A DNA stretch of 50,594 bases, from contig JADFMM010000010.1 of NCBI GenBank assembly GCA_022563885.1, forward strand, positions 1 to 50,594. Reading direction: 5' to 3'. The stretch comes from Planctomycetota bacterium (lineage in GTDB: Bacteria; Planctomycetota; Phycisphaerae; Sedimentisphaerales; Anaerobacaceae). Below the pieces are notes generated by a model. It saw only the letters and a program-made list of their open reading frames with translations, made no database searches and was not told the DNA's origin. The position numbers were made by a program, and so were the translations under genes. This document shows positions 6,280 to 14,410 of this stretch, piece after piece. Numbering within the stretch: the stretch's first letter is position 1; every line of letters begins with the position of its first letter.

Positions 6280-9200
6280 ATTCCTGACGGATTGGAAGAT
6301 GAAAGCCGAGACGCGAATCACCGACTGGGCCGCCAGATTCCAGGCCAGCTCCACGAATGCGGTGTATGGCACGCTGGTGAGCATGGGCTTGCTACCGGTG
6401 GTGGAGGCGTTGGCGAGTGGGGCGGATCCTCAGATGATCGAGAGAGCACTGGCTACGGTGCTGACGTCGGTGGGAGGTAGCCTGCTTGCCGGTGAACTGA
6501 AGGCGTGGCTCAGTGCCGCGGGCTCCGAAGAGGCCTTCGTCCGCAAGGTGACTGAGAGGTTATCCGATCCCGAGTTCCGTAAGGTGGCGGATGAGGTCGT
6601 TAGCGAATTGGATGCGATCGGTGTCGCCAAGCAGGCGGTGCCCGCAGAACTGCAAGACGAGTTTGTTGCCAGCCTGACCAAAGAGTTGCAGCGTTTGGGC
6701 AACCTATCAAAGTTTGAGGCCCAGTTGTCCGGCGGCAGCGCTCAGGTGATCGGGGAACACAACAAGGTTGTTGGCAGCGGGCAATTGATCGACGGGAATG
6801 TGGCAGGTGACGTCCTGGGAAAAGGGGCCGTCAAGACGACGCTCTATGATAATCGCCGACAAACCATCCATGTGACAGAGGCCCAAGACGAGAGTCCCGA
6901 TGCCCGAAGCATCAGGAAGGCCTATCTGGAATGGGTCTTCGAGCGAGACGGCAAGCTGACCCTGGAGGGGATCGATCCGGCCACCGCCTCCGGTGAGAAG
7001 GAGCCGATGCGTCTCAATCATGTCTACACCACCTTGATGACGATGTCGACCGATGAGCAGCGGCGTCTCCTCAAGGAAGGCCAGCCGATAGCGACTGACC
7101 GTCTGCTTTCGGCGGTGGAGATGACGTGCCGGCACAGGCACCTCGTGCTGCTGGGTGACCCGGGCAGCGGCAAGAGCACCTTCGTCAGTTACCTGTCTCT
7201 ATGTATGGCGGGTGAGATTCTGGGAAGGGCCGAGGCCAATCTAGCCGTGTTGTCTCGCTATCTGCATGAGGACGACGAGAAGGAAGAGAAAAGGCCTGCG
7301 CGATTCGACCAGTCGCTGATACCGGTCAAGGTCATCTTGCGGGATTACGTCTCCGCACGGCTGGAAAACCCCAACCTGAGCTTGTGGCAGTTCATACAGG
7401 TCGTCCTGCAGAGGCATGATCTAGGCGAATTTGGCAACATTCTCAAACTGGAACTGACCGAGACCGGTGGCATGATTCTGCTGGACGGCTTGGATGAGGT
7501 GCCGCAGAGCGAGGGGCATCGCGAGGCAATGATCGAGCGGGTGGGGCATTTCCGTGAACGCTTTTCCAAATGCCGTATCTTGGTGACCAGTCGTACCTAC
7601 GCCTATGAAAAACAACAGTGGCAGCTACCGGAATTTACGTCGGTGGTTCTGGCGCCCTTCAACGATGAGCAGATTGAGTTCTTCGTGCGCCGCTGGTATG
7701 AGCAGGTGGCTGGGCAACGTGCTTGGACAGAGGAAGATCGCGAGAGCCGTAGTCAACGACTACTGTTGGCCATCCAGGGCAATGACAAGCTGAGGGAGTT
7801 GGCTTGTCGTCCGATCCTGTTGACCCTAATGGCCGGCCTCCACGCCTGGCGGGGCGGGACCCTTCCCGATGGGCGGCAGCGACTCTACGCCGAGATCTTT
7901 CCGCTGCTTTTGGATCGCTGGGAACAGCCCAAGTATGGCATGGACGACAAAGGGCAACTCAAGATAGAGGAGCCTGCCGTCAGCGAGTACTTCAAGACAG
8001 ACAAAGAAGCGCTTCGGAGGATGCTGGAAAAGCTGGCCTATGACGCCCACGCCAAACAAGAGGAATGTCATGGCACTGCGGACATTGCCGGCGATTCCCT
8101 CGCTGAGGCCTTACTGACCCTGTGTGCGCATGCCGATCGGGAACAGCGCCCCGATCCGGTCGAACTACAGGCCTACCTCGAGAATCGGGCCGGTATCCTT
8201 CATGAGCGGGGCGGCGGGATCTATGCCTTTCCCCATCGCAGCTTTCAGGAATATTTGGCAGCCTGTTACTGTACGAGTCTGGACAATTTCACGGAACATA
8301 TGGCGGGGCTGGCGGTGAAGGATCCCGACCGCTGGCGCGAGGTCTGTCTACTGGCGGCTGCTGAAGCAAAAGGCATGGCCGGATTGACCTGGGATCTCGT
8401 CGATGAACTGTTTGATGAAGGGGCATCGAAGAAAAAACGTTGGTCGAATGAGGATAAGTGGGGCCTTCTTCTGGCTGCGCAGGTGATTCAGGAGTCTTGT
8501 AGTCTCAAGGGCCTGAGCGGCGCCAAACAGAGCAAGGTGGATCGGATCCGTAAGTCTCTCCCCCGATTGTTGGGCTCTGACTTACCGGCCACGGAACGTG
8601 CCCTGGCCGGGCGCCTCTTGGCACAACTGGGTGATCCGCGTAAAGAGGTCATGACCGTGGCAGCAATGCCCTTTCATGAGGTGCCCGCCGGACCCTTCTG
8701 GATGGGATGTGCCGAGCACGATCAGGAGGCCTATGAAGATGAAAAACCGGGGTTTGAGAACAATCTTGATGATGGCTACTTCCTGGCCCGCTACCCCGTC
8801 AGCAATGCCCAGTACAGGTACTTCGTGGAGGCCGGTGGCTACCGAGAAGAACGCTTCTGGCCGGAGGCTCTTGCTGATGAACGTTGGAAAAATGGGAAGC
8901 TCCGAGTGACAACGTGGAGGTATGCGGGCGAGTTGAAGAAGAAAGAGGAACAGGCAGACAGGCCCGCTGGCCACAGTACACCATTCGACCTGGCCAACCA
9001 TCCGGTGGTGGGCGTGAGTTGGTACGAGGCCATGGCCTTCTGTCATTGGCTGGCGGACCACCTGAAGACGGCGAAAGGGGTGGCGCCCCAGGTGCGTGAG
9101 CGTTTGAACCAAGGTTGGCGGATCAGCTTGCCCTCCGAGGCCCAATGGGAGAAGGCGGCCCGGGGTGTGGAAGACCATCGCCTTTACCCCTGGGGCGACA

Positions 9201-9535
9201 AACCAGACGGTGATAAGGCGAGCTACCGTGAAACCAAGGTTGGGAGTACGTCGGCCCTAGGCTGCTTTCCTCGGGGACACAGTCCCTCCAAGTGCGAAGA
9301 GATGAGCGGCAACGTCTGGGAGTGGTGTCGCACCCCTTGGCAGGAGAACTACAAAAGCTACTCCGATGAAACCGAAGCCGGTGGCAAGGAGCAGTCCCGC
9401 GTGCTTCGCGGCGGCTCGTTCAACTACACCGCTCAGGTCGTGCGTTGCTCCTACCGCGACTCGTTCCATCCGTACAACCGCTACGGCAACATTGGTTTTC
9501 GTGTGTGTGTCTGTCCCCATTTCTCTGAACTCTGA
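6266..9535 (+). CDS. NACHT-FGE conflict protein copy 2 (intact), DGR target
   Basis: The intact 1,089-residue protein has these parts. Residues 1-150 are a helical domain with hydrophobic runs (AVYGTLVSMGLLPVVEAL; ALATVLTSVGGSLLAGEL) that I do not recognise and that may be the effector. About 150-205 carry LQRLGNLSKFEAQLSGGSAQ and a Gly/Asp-rich linker. About 290-660 are NACHT: Walker A GDPGSGKST near 295, Walker B MILLDGLDEVP near 402, RILVTSRTYAYE near 437, and YAFPHRSFQEYLAACY near 653. From about 795 is an FGE-sulfatase/C-type-lectin domain ending in RVLRGGSFNYTAQVVRCSY and IGFRVCVC. ATG 6266 has the purine-rich site GGAAGGAAAGGG just before it and overlaps the Avd-like gene, suggesting translational coupling. 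STAND ATPases oligomerise after sensing a ligand; here the diversified lectin domain is the likely sensor. The lectin fold is shared with formylglycine-generating enzyme, but I infer binding rather than catalysis. Confidence 0.9.
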   Translation: MGLFEFLTDWKMKAETRITDWAARFQASSTNAVYGTLVSMGLLPVVEALASGADPQMIERALATVLTSVGGSLLAGELKAWLSAAGSEEAFVRKVTERLSDPEFRKVADEVVSELDAIGVAKQAVPAELQDEFVASLTKELQRLGNLSKFEAQLSGGSAQVIGEHNKVVGSGQLIDGNVAGDVLGKGAVKTTLYDNRRQTIHVTEAQDESPDARSIRKAYLEWVFERDGKLTLEGIDPATASGEKEPMRLNHVYTTLMTMSTDEQRRLLKEGQPIATDRLLSAVEMTCRHRHLVLLGDPGSGKSTFVSYLSLCMAGEILGRAEANLAVLSRYLHEDDEKEEKRPARFDQSLIPVKVILRDYVSARLENPNLSLWQFIQVVLQRHDLGEFGNILKLELTETGGMILLDGLDEVPQSEGHREAMIERVGHFRERFSKCRILVTSRTYAYEKQQWQLPEFTSVVLAPFNDEQIEFFVRRWYEQVAGQRAWTEEDRESRSQRLLLAIQGNDKLRELACRPILLTLMAGLHAWRGGTLPDGRQRLYAEIFPLLLDRWEQPKYGMDDKGQLKIEEPAVSEYFKTDKEALRRMLEKLAYDAHAKQEECHGTADIAGDSLAEALLTLCAHADREQRPDPVELQAYLENRAGILHERGGGIYAFPHRSFQEYLAACYCTSLDNFTEHMAGLAVKDPDRWREVCLLAAAEAKGMAGLTWDLVDELFDEGASKKKRWSNEDKWGLLLAAQVIQESCSLKGLSGAKQSKVDRIRKSLPRLLGSDLPATERALAGRLLAQLGDPRKEVMTVAAMPFHEVPAGPFWMGCAEHDQEAYEDEKPGFENNLDDGYFLARYPVSNAQYRYFVEAGGYREERFWPEALADERWKNGKLRVTTWRYAGELKKKEEQADRPAGHSTPFDLANHPVVGVSWYEAMAFCHWLADHLKTAKGVAPQVRERLNQGWRISLPSEAQWEKAARGVEDHRLYPWGDKPDGDKASYRETKVGSTSALGCFPRGHSPSKCEEMSGNVWEWCRTPWQENYKSYSDETEAGGKEQSRVLRGGSFNYTAQVVRCSYRDSFHPYNRYGNIGFRVCVCPHFSEL
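9365..9490 (+). other. DGR variable region 2 (VR2)
   Basis: This is the counterpart of VR1 at a constant offset of 3567 bp. Diversified residues are D, T, then F-N-Y, V, Y, Y and Y-G-N (about residues 1034-1075). Unlike the flanking paralogous sequence, which has diverged at all codon positions, this segment shows no third-position change relative to VR1. The invariant tail at 9491-9559 follows. Confidence 0.9.
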
Positions 9536-9559
9536 ACCCTCTGCACTCTGATACTCTGA
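9491..9559 (+). other. invariant tail after VR2 (putative IMH region)
   Basis: This segment is base-for-base identical to 5924-5992, including the stop codon (9533-9535) and 24 bp of untranslated sequence. Identity ends exactly at 9559, after which the flanks are unrelated (GGGCGCGCC here, TTTTACGG after copy 1). The precise boundary supports recent conversion or homing into both loci. Confidence 0.6.
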
Positions 9560-9617
9560 ATGGGCGCGCCGAGGCGCAAGGCCCCAGAGAAAGACGTAAA
9601 GAGATAAGGCAGGCGAG

Positions 9618-9704
9618 GTGAGTCAGTTCGTGCTCGTGCTCGTAATCGGATTCTTTAATCTGTTTACGATTTCCAAGACGAGTACGATTACGATTACGAG
9701 GGGA
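9618..9704. repeat. CGTGCTCGTAATCG palindromic repeat (right copy)
   Basis: TCGTGCTCGTGCTCGTAATC (9629-9648) faces a reverse-complement-like arm, GACGAGTACGATTACGATTA, near 9678-9697, forming a hairpin with a loop of about 30 bp. It belongs to the same word family as the cluster at 1010-1200, so the two bracket the block 1289-9559. The 9560-9617 sequence before it contains another degenerate word (GAGGCGCAAGGC...AGAGAAAGACG) and no gene. Confidence 0.55.
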
Positions 9705-9740
9705 TGTGGGGCGGTATCCCCCGAAGCGAGAACCCACCCC

Positions 9741-11177
9741 TCACATATCCAGCTTATCCCGAATATACCCCTTGATCTGGTCCACGGACACCTTGATCTG
9801 CTCCATGCTGTCCCGTTCCCGGACGGTGACGGTCTTCTCCGCCAGGGTATCGCCGTCGACGGTGATACAGTAGGGCGTGCCGGCCTCGTCTTGGCGACGG
9901 TAGCGCCGACCGATGGCGCCCTTTTCGTCGTAGAAGGCGGTGACATAGCGTTTGAGGTCGTCGGTGATGTTGTGGGCGATGTCGGGCATGCCCTCTTTCT
10001 TGACCAGGGGGAAGACGGCGACCTTGGTGGGGGCGAGGGCCGGGTGGAATCGGAGCACGTTGCGCGTTTGGCCCTTGACTTCTTCTTCGTCATAGGCGTC
10101 GACGAGGAAGGCCAGGGTGCTGCGATCCATGCCGGCGCTGGGTTCGATGACGTAGGGGATGTAGTGTTTCTTCTTTTGATCGTCATAGAAGGAGAGGGGG
10201 CCCTTGTGATAGTCTTCGGCTTCGTCGACGAGGTTGACCTTCATGAGGTCACGGCCCTGTTCGAACCAGGCGTTCATGCTGCGCATACCACGTTGGTGTT
10301 GACGCAGGTCGTAGTCGGCGCGGTTGGCGATGCCCTCCAGTTCCTGCCAGTCGCCGGAGCCGAAGGGGAACTTGTATTCCACATCGGTGCAGGCCTTGGC
10401 GTAGTGGGCCAGTTCGTCGGCGTCATGCTCGCGAAAGCGGAGGTTGTCCGCTTTGATCCCGAGGTCGGTGTACCAGGCGAAGCGGGCGGCCTTCCAGGTC
10501 TCGTACCACTGTTCGTCCGTGCCGGGTTCGCAGAAGAATTCGATCTCGGCCTGCTCGAACTCCCGGGTGCGGAAGATGAAGGCCTTGGTGGTGACTTCGT
10601 TGCGGAAGCTCTTGCCGATCTGGGCGATGCCGAAGGGGACCTTCACCCGGGTACTGTCGAGCACGTTGCGAAAGTTGGCGAAGATGCCCTGGGCGGTCTC
10701 GGGCCGCAGGTAGAGGGTCATGGTGTCTTCGGCATTGGCGCCCATCTGCGTCTCGAACATGAGCTTGAAGGGCATGGGTTCGGTGAACTGTCCCACGCTG
10801 CTACAGGCCGGACAGACCTTGTTGCTGAGTTCGTTGACATCGCCTTCCGACCCATTCTTATTCTTTAGCTGATCGACGCGCGTGCGGGAATGGCACTTCT
10901 TGCATTCGCTGATGAGGTCGGCAAACTTGTCGGCATGTCCGGAGGCTTTCCAGATCATGGGATGCATCAGGATACTAGAATCCAGGCCGACGATGTCATC
11001 CCGCATCTGGACGACCGATTTCCACCAGGCCCGTTTGACGTTGTTTTTTAGCTCGACACCCAGCGGGCCGTAGTCGTAACAACTCGCCAAGCCCCCGTAG
11101 ATCTCACTGGATTGAAAGATGAAGCCGCGTCGCTTGGCCAGCGAGACGATGTCGTCGAGTTTCGTGAGTGTGGCCAT
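9741..11177 (-). CDS. glyS: glycyl-tRNA synthetase, dimeric (alpha2) type
   Basis: The 478-residue protein is a class II synthetase that charges tRNA-Gly in the cytoplasm. It has the eukaryote/archaeal-like dimeric GlyRS features: LVSLAKRRGFIFQSSEIYGG-like N-terminus (IVSLAKRRGFIFQSSEIYGG), motif 1 YDYGPLGVELKNN, zinc-binding-like CKKCHSR and CPAC pairs, motif 2 RNEVTTKAFIFRTREFEQAE, glycine-recognition EIEFF, and motif 3 PSAGMDRSTLAFLVDAY. The C-terminal anticodon-binding domain is LAPTKVAVFPL onwards. I chose ATG 11177 (protein starts MATLTKLDD) because GGAGA lies 8 nt upstream; a GTG/ATG further upstream would add an unconserved 11-residue leader. It is monocistronic, convergent with the NACHT locus. 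Confidence 0.95.
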   Translation of the reverse strand: MATLTKLDDIVSLAKRRGFIFQSSEIYGGLASCYDYGPLGVELKNNVKRAWWKSVVQMRDDIVGLDSSILMHPMIWKASGHADKFADLISECKKCHSRTRVDQLKNKNGSEGDVNELSNKVCPACSSVGQFTEPMPFKLMFETQMGANAEDTMTLYLRPETAQGIFANFRNVLDSTRVKVPFGIAQIGKSFRNEVTTKAFIFRTREFEQAEIEFFCEPGTDEQWYETWKAARFAWYTDLGIKADNLRFREHDADELAHYAKACTDVEYKFPFGSGDWQELEGIANRADYDLRQHQRGMRSMNAWFEQGRDLMKVNLVDEAEDYHKGPLSFYDDQKKKHYIPYVIEPSAGMDRSTLAFLVDAYDEEEVKGQTRNVLRFHPALAPTKVAVFPLVKKEGMPDIAHNITDDLKRYVTAFYDEKGAIGRRYRRQDEAGTPYCITVDGDTLAEKTVTVRERDSMEQIKVSVDQIKGYIRDKLDM

Positions 11178-11365
11178 CTGGTTTTCTCCACTAGGGTCAA
11201 AAGGGCTCATTATAGGGCAGGGATGGGCAAGTACAAGTAGGGAAATGGCGCGGGTTTGGAGCCGGTTCCTAAAGGCTATACCGTCGGCTTTTGACCTGGT
11301 AGCCTGGCCAACCGCATGATATAGTAATCGCTATTCCAGGACAGTGTCTAGAACGTGGGAATCGC

Positions 11366-11551
11366 ATGATCAAGAAAGTCGTTACCAAGAAGAAACTCGA
11401 TGCTGATTCTATCAAGGCCGATTTGGAGTATTGGCTCTCACGGCCGGCTTCCGAACGTCTGTCTGCTGTCGAGTTGCTTAGAAAACAACATCATGGAAGT
11501 ACACTCAGACTTCAAAGAGTTGCTCGCGTTGTTCAACAAGAACGAGGTTGA
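11366..11551 (+). CDS. small conserved protein, possible antitoxin partner
   Basis: The 61-residue basic protein (MIKKVVTKKKLDADSIKADL; later RPASERLSAVELLRKQHHGS and RLQRVARVVQ) resembles short proteins that commonly sit immediately upstream of nucleotidyltransferase genes of unknown role. It overlaps the next gene by 59 nt in another frame, so the two are surely co-translated. A regulatory or antitoxin function is an inference from this arrangement; no DNA-binding motif is obvious. Confidence 0.65.
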   Translation: MIKKVVTKKKLDADSIKADLEYWLSRPASERLSAVELLRKQHHGSTLRLQRVARVVQQERG

Positions 11552-11951
11552 GTATCTCGTCGTGGGCGCCTTTGCCTTGGCACACCACGGCGTGCCGCGC
11601 TACACGGGAGACATGGATTTACTCGTACGACCGCATCCTGAAAATGGTCCGAAGATAATGGCCGCACTTGAGGCATTCGGTTTTGGATCTCTTGAATTGA
11701 GTGAAGCCGATTTTTGTGTGCTTGGAAGGGTCATTCAGCTGGGAGTGGCGCCTGTTCGCATTGATCTTGTCACTTCCATTACGGGCGTGACGTGGGAGGA
11801 GGCGATCGTCAATGGCGAGGAGGGCAGACTTGGCGAAACCCCAGTGCTGTTTCTCGGGCGAGACGCGTTCATCGCCAACAAGAGGGCCGTCGGAAGGCAC
11901 AAGGACCTCGCGGACATCGAGGCCTTGGGGGGAGAGACTAAGAGCACCTAA
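11493..11951 (+). CDS. nucleotidyltransferase-fold protein
   Basis: The 152-residue product carries a minimal nucleotidyltransferase fold: YLVVGAFALAHHGVPRYTGD (residues 22-41) with the G-[AG]-x(9,13)-TxDxD core ending TGDMDLLV. A third acidic residue is plausible in PVRIDLVTS, and a C-terminal helix carries FIANKRAVGRHKDLADIEAL. This is the arrangement of MenT/AbiEii-related and DUF6036-like transferases, some of which are toxins that modify tRNA or proteins. ATG 11493 overlaps the upstream small gene; an upstream in-frame start at 11400 would duplicate that gene's coding space. I think it is a toxin-like partner, but the fold also serves housekeeping roles. Confidence 0.75.
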   Translation: MEVHSDFKELLALFNKNEVEYLVVGAFALAHHGVPRYTGDMDLLVRPHPENGPKIMAALEAFGFGSLELSEADFCVLGRVIQLGVAPVRIDLVTSITGVTWEEAIVNGEEGRLGETPVLFLGRDAFIANKRAVGRHKDLADIEALGGETKST

Positions 11952-12011
11952 CAAAATGACTCTGCATTCAAACGGCTTTTTCTGCGTCTAGACGGCGTCA
12001 GGCTCCATTGA

Positions 12012-12025
12012 CCGTCCCCGGACGG
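12012..12025. terminator. short GC hairpin between convergent genes
   Basis: CCGTCC-CC-GGACGG is a perfect 6-bp inverted repeat in the 114-bp gap between the nucleotidyltransferase (plus) and the phosphatase receptor (minus). There is no T-tract on either side, so intrinsic termination is only possible, not demonstrated. Confidence 0.25.
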
Positions 12026-12065
12026 CCTGCTTCGCCTTCCTTGCCAGAGACAGAAACGCTCGTTT

Positions 12066-14303
12066 TCAGTGCGGCGATTCATTCTGATAGGTGCTCTTAG
12101 CCTTAATCACCACGAGCGTCGCGTCATCGGTCCGGGCGGCGGAGCCGATGAAGTGCGTCACGCTATCGAGGACCCGGGCACAGATGTCGGCGGGGCCGTG
12201 CTGAGCGGTTTCTCTGATGAGTTGATGGAAGCGGTCCTTGCCGTACATCTCGTCCTGGGCATTGCGTGCCTCCCAGATGCCGTCGGTGCCGATGATGAGT
12301 ACATCCTGTGGCTCTAGCGTCACCCGCGTCGACTGTTCGAAGGAAACGTCCTCGAGCACGCCCAAGACCATGCCGGTGTTGGGGAGTTCTTCGAGGGTCT
12401 GCGTTTCTGTGTGGTACCAGAGGGCGGGGTCGTGGCCGGCGGAACTGCAGGTGACGGAGCAGGTCTTATCGTCGATCACGGCATAGAAGAGGGTGGCAAA
12501 TGTTTCGGCCTCTGTGTCTTGGACGATGCGTTGGTTGACACGGGTGAGGAGTGGGGGCAGGTCGTCCCCATAGTGCCGGGCCTCGGCGTGGATGTGACTG
12601 CGGATGGCGGACATGAGCAGGGCCGCACCGATGCCGTGTCCCGAGACATCCCCCACGAGGACGCCATGTTTTTGGGGGTGGTCCTCGGAGAGATCGATGA
12701 AATCGTAGCAGTCGCCGCCCGTTTCGTCGCAGAAGTGACAGAGTCCGGCCATCTCGAAGCGTTGCAGGGTGGGCGTTTGCTTGGGGAAGAGGTTCTGCTG
12801 TACCGCACCGGCCAGTTCGAGCGAGCGCTTCATGCGCTGCCGTTCCAGGAGCTTGGGGCCCGTGTCGTTGAAGACGTCCCTTAGCTGTTCCAGTTCGTCA
12901 CCGGTTTCGATCCGGACACGGATGTGATAGTTGCCCCGAGCCAGTTCCTGTCCTGCGTCGATGAGGGCCTGAATCGGCTGCGTGATGCTCTTGGCCTTTT
13001 TGAAGGCCATGGCGGTGGCGACCAATGCCGTCAGCACAAAGATGGCGCTGGTAAACCGAAACCAGAACAGACTTTCGGCCAGCAGCGTGGCCTCCAGGGT
13101 CTGAGCCAGTTCGGTGACGCGGTCATAGGGCACCAGCAGCAGGGCGGCAATATGCTCCACGTCGCCTGGGCGATAGGCCCAGAGATAGGGTTTGCCCAGG
13201 TAGTCCATACGTTCCACGCCCGATTCACCCGCCGCGATGTTGCCGATCATGGTTTGGAAGGCTTCGGTGTCTGCCGATTGCAGTGTGCCGAGAACGACGC
13301 GGCGTCTGCCCCGACGCTCGCTGTGCCGCAGGTTGTCGTGAAGCAGGATCCTGGCGCTCGGACCCTCTACGGCGTTGGGATCGACCTGAATGATCATCCG
13401 TTCGGTGTCCGTGCCCCACCGTTCGGGCAGCGCTATCGACGTAAAGACCTCCGGGACGGTACGCATCAGAGAGGTCTGTCCAATGACCGCTCCGTCGATG
13501 CCACGGAGGGGGACGGAGATCGACACCACGATTTGGCCCGTTTGAGGATCGACCAAGACTGGTTCGCGTCGCCGCGGGCCTTCTCCCCCACGGCGGCCGC
13601 GGCGGACGCTACCCTGTTCGGGTCGCGCGGGGGGGCGAGATGAGCCGTCTGCATCGCGGCGGCCGGGACGGCCTCCGCGGCCGTCGCGGTTGCCCCGACC
13701 CCTGGGGAAGGTTGCGGCCGATAGCGGTTTTCCGCCGGCCGGATAGCGGGTGACCAGACCCGTGGTCAGACGCGTCGAGATCCAGAGGGTCCCCTGTGGG
13801 GCATGGGTGTAGGTGTCGTGGTAGAGTGCCGTGAGGCCGGATAGCCTTTGCAGCGTTTCCGTGGCCGTGTTCGGAGCGTCGAATAGCACGCTCTGCCTCT
13901 GAAAGTCGATGTCGAGGGCCACGACGTTGGGATCGTTGACATCCAAGAAGAAGGGGTGGATCTGCGCCTCCACCACGAAGAGATTGGGGTCGAATCCGAA
14001 TCTGGTCTTATCCGGCGAAACCGACGCCGGGGTGAGGGCTGCGGACAGCGCCAATTCTATCTCTCGGGCCTGTCTGGTGAGCAGGGCCTGCGCGAGTTGT
14101 CTCTCTCGAATCATGACTTCCACGTGGCCGTGCAGGTATTCCTGTAGAGTCTGCCGAGCGGCTCTGTCCAAGGTGCTCTGGGTATTTTTGGCCAGACGTT
14201 GCCGCGCCAAACGGATCGAGGTCTGATGGACGATCGAGGTAATGAGCAGGGGGACCAACGCCGTGGTGAGCAGAACAACGATCAACCGTGTCCGTATTTT
14301 CAT
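12066..14303 (-). CDS. membrane receptor with HAMP and SpoIIE-type PP2C phosphatase
   Basis: The 745-residue protein has an N-terminal membrane anchor (LIVVLLTTALVPLLITSIV, residues 7-25), a long extracytoplasmic sensor (about 26-400) with Cache-like features, a second membrane segment (about 411-432), a HAMP domain (SITQPIQALIDAGQELARGN...GDELEQLRDVFND) and a PP2C/SpoIIE phosphatase. In the phosphatase, GGDCYDF, LVGDVSGHGIGAAL, SSAGHDPALWY, IGTDGIWEARN and RTDDATLVVI supply the metal-binding aspartates. Such receptors dephosphorylate an anti-anti-sigma or similar partner on signal; no STAS or kinase gene lies nearby. Oddly, the sensor contains a roughly 50-residue Arg/Gly-rich insert (about 198-248: FPRGRGNRDGRGGRPGRRD and following). 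The gene is alone. Confidence 0.9.
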   Translation of the reverse strand: MKIRTRLIVVLLTTALVPLLITSIVHQTSIRLARQRLAKNTQSTLDRAARQTLQEYLHGHVEVMIRERQLAQALLTRQAREIELALSAALTPASVSPDKTRFGFDPNLFVVEAQIHPFFLDVNDPNVVALDIDFQRQSVLFDAPNTATETLQRLSGLTALYHDTYTHAPQGTLWISTRLTTGLVTRYPAGGKPLSAATFPRGRGNRDGRGGRPGRRDADGSSRPPARPEQGSVRRGRRGGEGPRRREPVLVDPQTGQIVVSISVPLRGIDGAVIGQTSLMRTVPEVFTSIALPERWGTDTERMIIQVDPNAVEGPSARILLHDNLRHSERRGRRRVVLGTLQSADTEAFQTMIGNIAAGESGVERMDYLGKPYLWAYRPGDVEHIAALLLVPYDRVTELAQTLEATLLAESLFWFRFTSAIFVLTALVATAMAFKKAKSITQPIQALIDAGQELARGNYHIRVRIETGDELEQLRDVFNDTGPKLLERQRMKRSLELAGAVQQNLFPKQTPTLQRFEMAGLCHFCDETGGDCYDFIDLSEDHPQKHGVLVGDVSGHGIGAALLMSAIRSHIHAEARHYGDDLPPLLTRVNQRIVQDTEAETFATLFYAVIDDKTCSVTCSSAGHDPALWYHTETQTLEELPNTGMVLGVLEDVSFEQSTRVTLEPQDVLIIGTDGIWEARNAQDEMYGKDRFHQLIRETAQHGPADICARVLDSVTHFIGSAARTDDATLVVIKAKSTYQNESPH

Positions 14304-14410
14304 CGGTCTATGATTCCCAACACTCGATGGGCGTCTTGGGGACGTCCCGTGCCAATAGATACCTCTTTAATCCGGTTAGTGTTCGATTCATGGACCTGGT
14401 CACACGTGGT

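Noticed and set aside
9618-10868. 416-codon plus-strand frame
   Set aside because: It is antisense to glyS, whose synthetase motifs are unmistakable, and starts inside a repeat.
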